Shown piece after piece: positions 44,191-51,987 of a DNA stretch of 63,048 nucleotides; the stretch's first letter is position 1; each line of letters begins with the position of its first letter. The DNA lies in the NCBI RefSeq assembly GCF_010894475.1, contig NZ_JAAIYB010000001.1:1-63048 (forward strand). Reading direction: 5' to 3'. This stretch comes from Myxococcus vastator. Lineage in GTDB: Bacteria; Myxococcota; Myxococcia; Myxococcales; Myxococcaceae. The notes beneath the pieces are model-generated. The model made no database searches and had not been told where the DNA came from. It saw only the letters and a list, made by a program, of their open reading frames with translations. The translations under genes and the position numbers were made by a program.

Positions 44191-45410
44191 TGCGCCGGCC
44201 CTCGGGGCTGGCTGAGGAAGGGACGGCCGTGACGAAGGTGAAGACGGGACTGGACGTGTGGGTGGAGCAGGGCTTCTCCGCGTTGAAGGGCAAGCGCGTG
44301 GGCGCCATCGTGAATCCCACCAGCGTGGATGCTCGCTTCCGCCACCTGGCGGACCTGCTGTCGGGCGCGGACGGCGTCACGCTGGCGGCGCTCTTCGGTC
44401 CGGAGCACGGCATCCGCGGTGAGGCGCAGTACATGGTCGCCGTGGACGAGGCGAAGGACCGCCGCACCGGCGTTCCGGTGTACAGCCTCTACGGCTCCAC
44501 CTTCGAGTCGCTGTCGCCCCGGCAGGAGTCGCTCCAGGGGCTGGACGCGCTCGTCTTCGACATCCAGGACGTGGGCAGCCGCTACTACACCTACGTCTAC
44601 ACCATGGCACTGGCCATGAAGGCCGCGGCGAAGGCCCGCGTGCCCTTCTACGTGCTGGACCGGCCGAACCCGCTCAACGGCGTGGCGATGGAAGGCAACC
44701 TGGTGGGGGAGGCTTTCCGCTCCTTCGTGGGCCTGTACGCGCTGCCCAACCGCCACGGCATGACGGCGGGGGAGCTGGCCCGCCTCTTCAACGCCCAGGA
44801 GGGCTTCGGCTGCGACCTCACGGTGGTGCCGTGCGAGGGCTGGCGTCGCGGCCAGTTCTGGTCGGAGACGGGGCTGCCCTTCCTCTCGCCGTCGCCGAAC
44901 ATGCCCACCGCCGACACCGCGCTGGTGTACCCGGGCATGTGCCTGGGCGAGGGCACCAACGTCTCGGAGGGGCGTGGCACCTGCCGTCCCTTCGAGCAGT
45001 TCGGCGCGCCGTGGGTGGACACGGACCAGCTGCTGGCGCGGCTGGCGAAGGAGGACCTGCCCGGGGTCGCCTTCCGCGCCGTGGGCTTCACGCCGACGTT
45101 CGACAAGTACACGGGCCAGTCCTGCAACGGCGCCTTCATCCACGTGACGGACCGGCAGGCCTTCCAGCCCCTGCGCACCGGCGTCGCCATCTTCCAGGCG
45201 CTGCATGACATTGGCCCGGGCTCGTTCGGCTGGCGCGCGGATGCCTACGAGTTCGTCGAGGACGTGCCCGCCTTCGACCTGCTCTGCGGGACGGACCAGG
45301 TGCGCCGAGGCATCGAGGCGGGGTGGCCGCTGGAGCGGTTGCTGGAGGGGTTCTCCGCCCAGACGGAAACGTTCGCACGTCACAGGACGTCCTACCTGCT
45401 ATACGCTTGA
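44190..45410 (+). CDS. NamZ/DUF1343-type exo-N-acetylmuramidase
   Basis: 406 aa from the ATG at 44190, which shares a base with the cyclase stop; a GTG at 44229 with AGGAAGG upstream would give 393 aa. Family signatures are clear: GKRVGAIVNPTSVD, LFGPEHGIRGEAQ, FDIQDVGSRYYTYVYTM, VLDRPNPLNG, GMTAGELARLFN, LSPSPNMPT and EGRGTCRPFEQFGAPW. NamZ from Bacillus removes terminal MurNAc from peptidoglycan fragments. I see no signal peptide, so the protein may act in the cytoplasm on recycled muropeptides. It is likely translated together with the cyclase and the next gene. Confidence 0.88.
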   Translation: MRRPSGLAEEGTAVTKVKTGLDVWVEQGFSALKGKRVGAIVNPTSVDARFRHLADLLSGADGVTLAALFGPEHGIRGEAQYMVAVDEAKDRRTGVPVYSLYGSTFESLSPRQESLQGLDALVFDIQDVGSRYYTYVYTMALAMKAAAKARVPFYVLDRPNPLNGVAMEGNLVGEAFRSFVGLYALPNRHGMTAGELARLFNAQEGFGCDLTVVPCEGWRRGQFWSETGLPFLSPSPNMPTADTALVYPGMCLGEGTNVSEGRGTCRPFEQFGAPWVDTDQLLARLAKEDLPGVAFRAVGFTPTFDKYTGQSCNGAFIHVTDRQAFQPLRTGVAIFQALHDIGPGSFGWRADAYEFVEDVPAFDLLCGTDQVRRGIEAGWPLERLLEGFSAQTETFARHRTSYLLYA

Positions 45411-45413
45411 GGC

Positions 45414-46085
45414 GTGATCGGCGTCTTCTCTGACAGCCATGGGGACCTCGAAGCCTTCGACGCGGCCTACGAGCTGCTGCGCTCCAAGGGGGCGCGGCGT
45501 TTTCTCTTCGCGGGCGCGCGCTACACGGACCTGGATGAGTGGGTGCTGTGGCGGCGGCAGAAGAGCCGGGGCGGGCGTGAGTACTCGGACGCGGACTTCC
45601 TGGCGGACGTGACGAACTGGCTGGGCAGCCAGGACGCACTGCCTCGGACGCCGTCGCGCGCGGAGGCTCCGGCGGACGTGGCCTCGGAGGACGACCGCCG
45701 GCTCGTCATGGAGCGCTTCATCCGCGTGCCCGAGCGCGAGTCGCTCCAGTACAGAGACCCCTCCATCAACAACAAGGTCATGGACCTGATGGGGGACACG
45801 CTGTGCTGCGTGGTGCACGACAAGAACGACCTGACGCGGGATGACCTGCTCAACGCGCTGCTCTTCGTCCACGGCAAGGAGCCGGACCCCAAGGTGGTGC
45901 AGATTGGCCCGCGCTACTTCCTGACGCCGGGGCGGCTGGTGGGCGCCGCCGAGCAGACCTGCGCGCTGCTGGAGAAGGTGGACCGGAACCTGCGCTTCTC
46001 CGCGTTCCGCCTGGACGGGCACTCGATAATGGAGCCCCAGGTCATCGTTCTGGAGAAGAAGTCTCCGAAGCTGTCCCTCAAGTGA
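45414..46085 (+). CDS. Degenerate metallophosphoesterase-like protein
   Basis: 223 aa from a GTG three bases after the previous stop. It opens like a YfcE-type phosphoesterase (VIGVFSDSHGDLEAF). The other metal motifs are lost: GDxx becomes FAGARYTDLDEW, GNxD becomes VVHDKNDL, and GHTH/NPGS becomes VHGKEPDPKV...LTPGRLVG. A charged insertion (~60-105) sits where the second motif should be. It is therefore probably non-catalytic and may bind a ligand or partner. It is co-oriented with and nearly touches NamZ upstream and nadD downstream, implying one operon. Confidence 0.7.
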   Translation: MIGVFSDSHGDLEAFDAAYELLRSKGARRFLFAGARYTDLDEWVLWRRQKSRGGREYSDADFLADVTNWLGSQDALPRTPSRAEAPADVASEDDRRLVMERFIRVPERESLQYRDPSINNKVMDLMGDTLCCVVHDKNDLTRDDLLNALLFVHGKEPDPKVVQIGPRYFLTPGRLVGAAEQTCALLEKVDRNLRFSAFRLDGHSIMEPQVIVLEKKSPKLSLK

Positions 46086-46086
46086 C

Positions 46087-46659
46087 GTGAGGCCCGCCGT
46101 GCAGGTCGCGCTCCTCGGAGGCTCGTTCAATCCGCCCCATGTGGGGCACCTCATGGCCGCCACCTACGTCCATGCCACCCAGGACGTGGACGAGGTGTGG
46201 CTGATGCCGTCCTGGCAGCACCCGTTCGGCAAGCAGATGGAGCCCTTCGAGCATCGCGTCGCCATGTGCGAGGCGCTGTGCGCGGAGACGTCCGGCTGGC
46301 TGAAGACGAGCCAGATTGAGCAGGAGCCGGGCCTCTCCGGCCGCACCGTGGACACGCTGACCCTGCTGGTGGCGCGGCACCCGGACATCCGCTGGTCCAT
46401 CATCATCGGCAGCGACATCCTGCGCGACCTTCCGCATTGGAAGGACTTCCACCGCATCGAGGAGCTGTCGCGGGTGATGGTGCTCAACCGCGCGGGCTAC
46501 CCGGCGCCGAACACGCTGGGGCCGCCGCTGGCGGAGGTGTCGTCGTCGCTGATTCGCGACCTGCTCGCGCGCGGCGAGGCCCCGTCGGACCTGGTGCCCG
46601 CGCGCGCCATTGCCTATGCGCGCGCGCACGGCCTCTATGGCCTGACGCGGACGCCGTAG
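46087..46659 (+). CDS. nadD: Nicotinate-nucleotide adenylyltransferase
   Basis: 190 aa from a GTG at 46087, one base after the previous stop; a second GTG at 46099 is possible. It adenylates nicotinate mononucleotide in NAD synthesis. The HxGH-type nucleotidyltransferase motif is GGSFNPPHVGHL, the second motif is VSSSLIRDLLARG (ISSTxIR type), and the substrate loop contains PSWQHPFGKQ. The length is typical. It ends 12 bases from a large convergent gene. Confidence 0.92.
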   Translation: MRPAVQVALLGGSFNPPHVGHLMAATYVHATQDVDEVWLMPSWQHPFGKQMEPFEHRVAMCEALCAETSGWLKTSQIEQEPGLSGRTVDTLTLLVARHPDIRWSIIIGSDILRDLPHWKDFHRIEELSRVMVLNRAGYPAPNTLGPPLAEVSSSLIRDLLARGEAPSDLVPARAIAYARAHGLYGLTRTP

Positions 46660-46671
46660 CGCCGCCATCCG

Positions 46672-49600
46672 TCACAGGCCGAAGCCGATGAGGTGCAGGT
46701 GGTCCAGGCCCTGCTCGAACCGGTAGGCGTACTGGTAGAAGAGGGACACCGGCACGGCCTGGCCGAAGGTGAGGTTCAGGTGCGTCGAGGCCCCCACGGC
46801 CGCGTGGTTGGCGCGGTTGTCGGTGCGGGCCAGCGAGCCGAAGGCCTCGAAGCCGACGTCGCGCACGAAGAGGGACGGGAAGAGCCACAGCGTGGACGCC
46901 CAGCCGTAGTCGATGGGGACCCGGTACTGGTACGTCGCGGCGCCGATGAGCGCGTTGCGGGCGCGAATCTCCAGGTCCTCGTAGCCGCGGAGGTACTCGC
47001 TGAAGGCGATGCCCGGCTGCAGTTGCAAGGGCAGGGACGCGGTCTGCTGGCTGTCGCGGTTGGTGTACCAGATTTGTCCTGCCCTCAATCCGCCGACCTG
47101 GAGGAGTCCGGACGGCGCTCCAGGGAGGAACCGGGCCACCGCGGTGAGCCGGAGGTTGTCGCGCCCCGTGAAGGGCAGGCCGCCCGTGAAGCCGTCGACG
47201 CCCAGCCGGACGTCACCCATCGTGGACTCCCGGAGGAAGGCACCGGGATACACACCCGCGGCCAGCGTCATGCCCAGGCCTCGCTGCGTGCTGCCGTAGG
47301 ACGTGGAGTCGCCCGCGAAGTACGACATGGAGACCTCCGGGCCGATGATGCGCGTCAGGAGCCCGGGGAAGCGGTCCGTGGCGTCGTACTCGCGGCGCAG
47401 CGCCAGCACGCCGAACGTCACCGGCGTGGTCCAGAACGAGCGCGACGCGAAGGCCGTGGCCTGGAGGTCCGTGCGTTGATTCTGGCGGATGTACGCGCCC
47501 GACACCTGGACGTACCAGGGCGCGAGCTGCGCGTTGCCGTAGGCCAGCGAGAGGCTGGGGGCGTCTTCTCGCGAGTCGAACGAGAGCAGCAGCGAGTACG
47601 CGTGGAAGCCGAGCCGGTCCTGCCCCGCGAGGGCCAGCCCGCCTGTCGCGTACGTGTCGTCCGTGTTGTCGGGGTCGGTCCCCGCGAGCAGGTAGGGCAC
47701 GCGGAGCTCGGGGAGGAAGAAGCGCTCCAGCGGCGAGTAGGGCTCGTCCGAGAGGATTTGAAGCTCCGTGCCCGGGTCCGGCGGGGCCTCGACAGGGCTG
47801 TCGAGGCCCGTGAGCGCGGAGAGGGCGTCTGCGACCGCGAGGGCGGGGGAGGGCAGCGTGGGAAACGCTGCGAAATCGGACTCAGCAGGCGCGGCCGTGG
47901 CCGCCTGACCCGACTCCAATGCCGGAGTCTCGGTGCGCTCCACCGGAGCAATCGGCGCCAGCGGGGCACGGTCGATGGTGAAGTTCAGCCCATCCCGGTT
48001 GAGGAACACCACTTCCCCGGTCCCCACGGGGTGGACGTCCATCACCAGGTGCGGCGCGTCCGTGATGCGCACCACCTCTCGCGTCGCCACCGTGAGGACG
48101 TGGGCCTGCAGCCGTCCCTCGTGCTCCCGGAGGAACACGAGGCGTTCATCGTCCAGCCACCTGGGCGAGTAGTTGAAGCGCCCATCGCGCGTCAGCCACC
48201 GGAGGCGCCCGTCCGCTTCCCGCAGCACCAGGTCCCAACCCGAGTCCCCGGAGAGGGGGAAGACGACCCGCTCACCATCCGGAGCGACCGCGGGCGGCCC
48301 CACGGAGGTGCTGGCGCTGAAGTCGGTGAGGGCCGTCCGGGTGCCCGTCTCCAAATCCAGCCGCGCGACGTTGGCCGAATCCCCATCGACGCGGACGTAG
48401 ACGTAGGCCGTCTCATCCGGGGTGATGCCGCCGCCCATCCCCCTCACGTCGTCCCAGAGCCGAACGACGTCACCGGTGCGCGCATCCACCTTCCACAGCT
48501 TCGCCGTGTAGCCCCCTTCCGTGTTCAGGTCGGCCATCACCAGGTACAGCCACGCGCCATCGCGGCTGAACGACATGCCGCTGACCAGCGTCGGGGAGCC
48601 CAGCACCCAGCGGCGCCCGGGCAGCAGCTCCACCAACGGCCGCTCGAAGCGCACGCGGCCGTCCGGCTCCAGCACCGTCAACCGCGTGTAGCGCTCCCGG
48701 CCCACGCCCACCGTCGCGGTGACGCCGCTGGCCGCGTGCGAGGCCAGCCGGGAGAAATAGCCCGCGTCGGACACCCACGTCCGCTGCGTCGAGGGCCGCT
48801 CGCGCACCCGCAGGTTCTCCCGCAGCGACTGCGTGTACTCCGCGAACAGCGAGCCGATGTCCCGCCCGTACACCCGCTTGAAGCGCAGCGTCACCGCCAG
48901 CGGAGGCACCAGGGAACCGCCCTGTTCATCCACCAGCTTCCACAGCTTCGCCTCCCCGTAGCGCGCCGCGAGGTACTCCACGAAGTGCATGCCGGTGATG
49001 TAGTTGCCGCCGAACGGGTCCAGCGCGCGCTGCTCGGGGGACAGGTAGCCGGGGTTCAGCCGTCCCCCGGTGGCCTGCACCACGGAGTCGTACCAGCCGC
49101 GCCAGATGGGGCTGTGCGGCCGCCCCGCGTCCTTGTCGAACTGGCCTTCGTAGTAGGTGGCCAGCCCTTCCAGGAACCACGACTCCGTATAGGAGTTGGG
49201 TTGGAACAGGCCGCCAGTGACGAGGTTGAGGAAGCCCCACACGCCGTCCGTCTGCTGGAGCTGCACGTAGTGGACGGCCTCGTGGCAGGCCACGTCGCCG
49301 ACGTCCACCTCGCCCAGGTTGAACAGGTGGAACAGCTCCAGCGTCAGGTGGGACGGCATCACCATCTGCTGGGGCGTGCTGGCGTAGTCTGGGACGACGT
49401 AGGCGTTGTTGAAGTTAGAGCTCGTCAGGTAGACGAGCACCCGGTCCCGCTTCGTCTTCCGCCACGTCTGCTCGTGGAGGCGGGCCACGCAGCCCTCCAG
49501 CCGTGACGCCATGCGCAGGGCCGCGCCCCGGAGCTGGGCGGGGTAGTAGAGCTCCAGGGACTCCGTCGTGAGCTTGCGCATCTCGTCCCGAGCGAACGAG

Positions 49601-49710
49601 GCCTGGATGTTCTGGGGGAAACGGGGTGTGACGAAGGCACACCCGCCGTTTGTCAGCAGGAGACAGGTGGCGAGGACAGCCCAGCGAAGCCACCAGCGGG
49701 AAGCGGGCAT
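46672..49710 (-). CDS. Outer-membrane lipoprotein: gluzincin-like domain, propeller and beta-barrel
   Basis: 1012 aa from the ATG at 49710, with AGGA eight bases before it; upstream starts at 49719 and 49731 only add residues. The lipobox LLLTNGGC puts the lipidated Cys at 24. Residues ~40-310 carry H143EAVH147 and E181 in WFLEGLATYYEG, a gluzincin zinc-protease pattern. Residues ~320-580 look like a TolB-type propeller (repeated SFSRDGAWLYLVM, AVAPDGERVVFP, YSPRWLDDERLVFL). After an Ala/Pro linker, residues ~670-1012 look like an outer-membrane barrel with alternating strands and STQRGLGMTLAAGVYPG, like D15/surface-antigen barrels. It may be a surface protease; this is inferred. It is convergent with nadD. 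Confidence 0.75.
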   Translation of the reverse strand: MPASRWWLRWAVLATCLLLTNGGCAFVTPRFPQNIQASFARDEMRKLTTESLELYYPAQLRGAALRMASRLEGCVARLHEQTWRKTKRDRVLVYLTSSNFNNAYVVPDYASTPQQMVMPSHLTLELFHLFNLGEVDVGDVACHEAVHYVQLQQTDGVWGFLNLVTGGLFQPNSYTESWFLEGLATYYEGQFDKDAGRPHSPIWRGWYDSVVQATGGRLNPGYLSPEQRALDPFGGNYITGMHFVEYLAARYGEAKLWKLVDEQGGSLVPPLAVTLRFKRVYGRDIGSLFAEYTQSLRENLRVRERPSTQRTWVSDAGYFSRLASHAASGVTATVGVGRERYTRLTVLEPDGRVRFERPLVELLPGRRWVLGSPTLVSGMSFSRDGAWLYLVMADLNTEGGYTAKLWKVDARTGDVVRLWDDVRGMGGGITPDETAYVYVRVDGDSANVARLDLETGTRTALTDFSASTSVGPPAVAPDGERVVFPLSGDSGWDLVLREADGRLRWLTRDGRFNYSPRWLDDERLVFLREHEGRLQAHVLTVATREVVRITDAPHLVMDVHPVGTGEVVFLNRDGLNFTIDRAPLAPIAPVERTETPALESGQAATAAPAESDFAAFPTLPSPALAVADALSALTGLDSPVEAPPDPGTELQILSDEPYSPLERFFLPELRVPYLLAGTDPDNTDDTYATGGLALAGQDRLGFHAYSLLLSFDSREDAPSLSLAYGNAQLAPWYVQVSGAYIRQNQRTDLQATAFASRSFWTTPVTFGVLALRREYDATDRFPGLLTRIIGPEVSMSYFAGDSTSYGSTQRGLGMTLAAGVYPGAFLRESTMGDVRLGVDGFTGGLPFTGRDNLRLTAVARFLPGAPSGLLQVGGLRAGQIWYTNRDSQQTASLPLQLQPGIAFSEYLRGYEDLEIRARNALIGAATYQYRVPIDYGWASTLWLFPSLFVRDVGFEAFGSLARTDNRANHAAVGASTHLNLTFGQAVPVSLFYQYAYRFEQGLDHLHLIGFGL

Positions 49711-49808
49711 GCGGGCCATCCTACAGGCCACAAATCATAGCCACGACCGCGATTTTCACGGTAAGGGATGGCCCCGTCGCCTCCCTATTTCCGAGTCTGG
49801 ATTCCGCC

Positions 49809-51134
49809 ATGTCCGAGCCCGCCACCCAGGCGCATCCCGTTCCGCAGCACGTTCACAATGCCCAGATGCAGGTCGCCGCTGCCCTGGAGCAGGCCACCGG
49901 CAAGCCGGTTGACCTGCTCAAGGCGCCCTGGGCGGAGATTGAACCCGCCATCGCGCAGCTGACGGGCGGCCAGTTCGAGGTGAACAAGCCGGAGCATCAG
50001 ACGCTCGCGCTGGGCCTGGCGGGGGCGTTCGCCCTGCGGCTCATCCAGGAGCACCAGGCCTTCTGGTTCCCCAACCGGGACTCGCCGGAGGGCGCCACGC
50101 TGGGCTTCCCGGATGCCATCATCATGCTGTCGCCGTTCGGCGCGGTGATGGACTCGCTGGGGCAGGGCAAGCTGGCCCGCTTGGAGGACCTGGCCGCGGA
50201 CATCCGCCGCTCGCTGGGGCAGGCCCGATTGGGCGGCAACCCGGCGCAGGCCCTGGGGGGCCAGGCGCCCAAGCTGACGCCGGTGGACTACCAGCGCCTG
50301 TTCGACCCCGGGTTCCTCCAGTTCGTCGTCCTGGACCCGAAGAAGGCCGCCACGGCCCTGGAGACGAAGCCGGACGGGCTCGCGCGGGACGTGCGCAACG
50401 CGCTGGGCCGCACCCAGCCGCCGCTGCCGCCCGAGGCGCGCCAGCAGTTCGAGGGGCAGATTGTCCAGTCCCTGCAGCGCCTGGACACCACCAAGTCGCT
50501 CATCGACCAGGCCGAGCGCGCGCCGCGTCTGGCGGAGCTGATGGCGCACCTGTTCGGCACCGTCGGCGGGACGGGCTCGGCGCCCGAGGACTTCTGGCAC
50601 GACCTGGTGCTGCCGCTGCTGTTCATCGGCAACCCGGCCAGCTTCCCGCCGCTGGACGAGGAGGAACTGGAGATGTTCCGCCAGGGCGCGGACCCGCTGC
50701 CGCTCTTCGTGGACCTGGTGCCGCACGCGCACAAGGCTCCCGATGAGGGCCTGCTGGGCGCGTTCGAGATGAGTGACATCGGCCTGGTGCACCCGGGCTT
50801 CGGCCGCGTGGGCGCGCTGCGCCTCATCCGCATCAACGCCTCGCGCATCCAGCCGCTGCTGGAGCAGTTCGACCCCGCGAAGACGGCGGAGACGCTCCAG
50901 CGCTTCACCGAGTACGTGGCGAAGGCGGCCGGCAAGCCCGCCACCGAGTCGCCGCAGGGCAAGGAGATGCTGCAGGCCGCGCTGACGCTGCTCGCCGACC
51001 TGAAGCGCTCCGTGACGCAGGTTCAGGGCGGCGAGCTGTCCCTGCGCCGGCTCACCGAGGCGGAGGCCGCGTCCGAGCAGGCCCTGGCCGTGGTGCGCAA
51101 GGCCCTGCAGGGCTCCATCATCCTGACGGCTTGA
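49809..51134 (+). CDS. Uncharacterised 441-aa soluble protein
   Basis: I do not recognise this protein. The ATG at 49809 (MSEPATQAHPVPQ) is the natural start; the upstream frame lies in the divergent gap. No signal peptide, membrane helix or catalytic motif is visible. It is mostly alpha-helical, with many LxxL-type amphipathic helices. Segments of note are PEGATLGFPDAIIMLSPFGAV (~100-120), DLVLPLLFIGNPASFPPLDEEELEMF (~275-300) and DIGLVHPGFGRVGALRLI (~330-350). The acidic LDEEELEMF stretch and Gln/Leu helices suggest a protein-interaction role. It converges with and overlaps the DUF2520-type gene by 17 bases. Confidence 0.6.
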   Translation: MSEPATQAHPVPQHVHNAQMQVAAALEQATGKPVDLLKAPWAEIEPAIAQLTGGQFEVNKPEHQTLALGLAGAFALRLIQEHQAFWFPNRDSPEGATLGFPDAIIMLSPFGAVMDSLGQGKLARLEDLAADIRRSLGQARLGGNPAQALGGQAPKLTPVDYQRLFDPGFLQFVVLDPKKAATALETKPDGLARDVRNALGRTQPPLPPEARQQFEGQIVQSLQRLDTTKSLIDQAERAPRLAELMAHLFGTVGGTGSAPEDFWHDLVLPLLFIGNPASFPPLDEEELEMFRQGADPLPLFVDLVPHAHKAPDEGLLGAFEMSDIGLVHPGFGRVGALRLIRINASRIQPLLEQFDPAKTAETLQRFTEYVAKAAGKPATESPQGKEMLQAALTLLADLKRSVTQVQGGELSLRRLTEAEAASEQALAVVRKALQGSIILTA

Positions 51135-51987
51135 GCAGCCGCTCCAGCGCGGCGCGCGACGTGGGCTGCAGCCGGTCTCCGGCCAGCCCCAGCGCGCGCC
51201 GCGACAGCAGCCGGTAGAGGGGGGCGACGTCCGGAGGGAGCGCCTCCAGGTGCGCCGCCACCACGCCGGCGTCTCCGCGGACGATAGGGCCGGTGAGGCC
51301 CCCCGCGAGGCCCCGGGTCTCCAGTCCCTTCAGCGCCGAGTGCATCAGCGGCAGCAGCGCCGCCAGTGCGTCCGCGGGAGGGATTCCCGCGGCACCCAGC
51401 GCCGCCACCGCCGCATCCGCCAGCGACACCAGGCCCCCGGCGCTCAGCACCGCGCCCGCGTGGTAGGCCGCGCGGTGGGCTTCTGGCACCTCGATGACGC
51501 GGAGCCCCGCGTCCACCGCCATGCGGCGCAGCACGTCCCGCAGCGCGCGTGACGGGGTGCTCACCGCCACGGTGCTGCCCGCCAGCGCGTCACGCGGCGA
51601 GGACACGGCGCAGAGCGGATGGAACGAGCCGCGGCTCCGCCCCTTGGCCGTGCCCAGCGCAGCGAGCGAGAGCGCGCCCGCCGTGTGCACCAGCGCGGCC
51701 GTGCGGGGAAGGGTGGCGGACAGCGTCTGGGCGACGGAGGGGACCGCCGCGTCCGGAACACACAGGAGGATGACGCGGGCCCGCTTCAAGTCCGCGGGAG
51801 CGGCCGTCTTCAAGCCGAGCGCTTCCGCGCGCTGACGGCCTTCCTCCGTGCGGGAGTGGATGCGCACGGGCCAGCGCTTCGCCTGGAGCGCGAGCCCGAG
51901 CGCGCCACCCAGGCGGCCCATCCCGACAATCACGACGGGTGGGCGCCGCTTCGAAGGCCCTGCGCGGCGGCGGGGCCCGGGGCTCAT
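51118..51987 (-). CDS. Rossmann-like dehydrogenase with DUF2520-type C-terminal domain
   Basis: 289 aa. The NAD(P)-binding motif is VVIVGMGRLGGALGLAL, with basic residues after the second strand (RIHSRTEEG) favouring NADP. The C-terminal helical half (AHRAAYHAGAVLSAGGLVSLADAAVAAL, GPIVRGDAGVVAAHLEAL) matches the DUF2520 layout of 6-phosphogluconate-dehydrogenase-like proteins. Relatives include ketopantoate-reductase-like and F420-dependent reductase-like enzymes; no substrate can be assigned. The start overlaps the stop of the Clp-like gene (ATGA), so it is translated after it. Confidence 0.8.
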   Translation of the reverse strand: MSPGPRRRAGPSKRRPPVVIVGMGRLGGALGLALQAKRWPVRIHSRTEEGRQRAEALGLKTAAPADLKRARVILLCVPDAAVPSVAQTLSATLPRTAALVHTAGALSLAALGTAKGRSRGSFHPLCAVSSPRDALAGSTVAVSTPSRALRDVLRRMAVDAGLRVIEVPEAHRAAYHAGAVLSAGGLVSLADAAVAALGAAGIPPADALAALLPLMHSALKGLETRGLAGGLTGPIVRGDAGVVAAHLEALPPDVAPLYRLLSRRALGLAGDRLQPTSRAALERLLKPSG

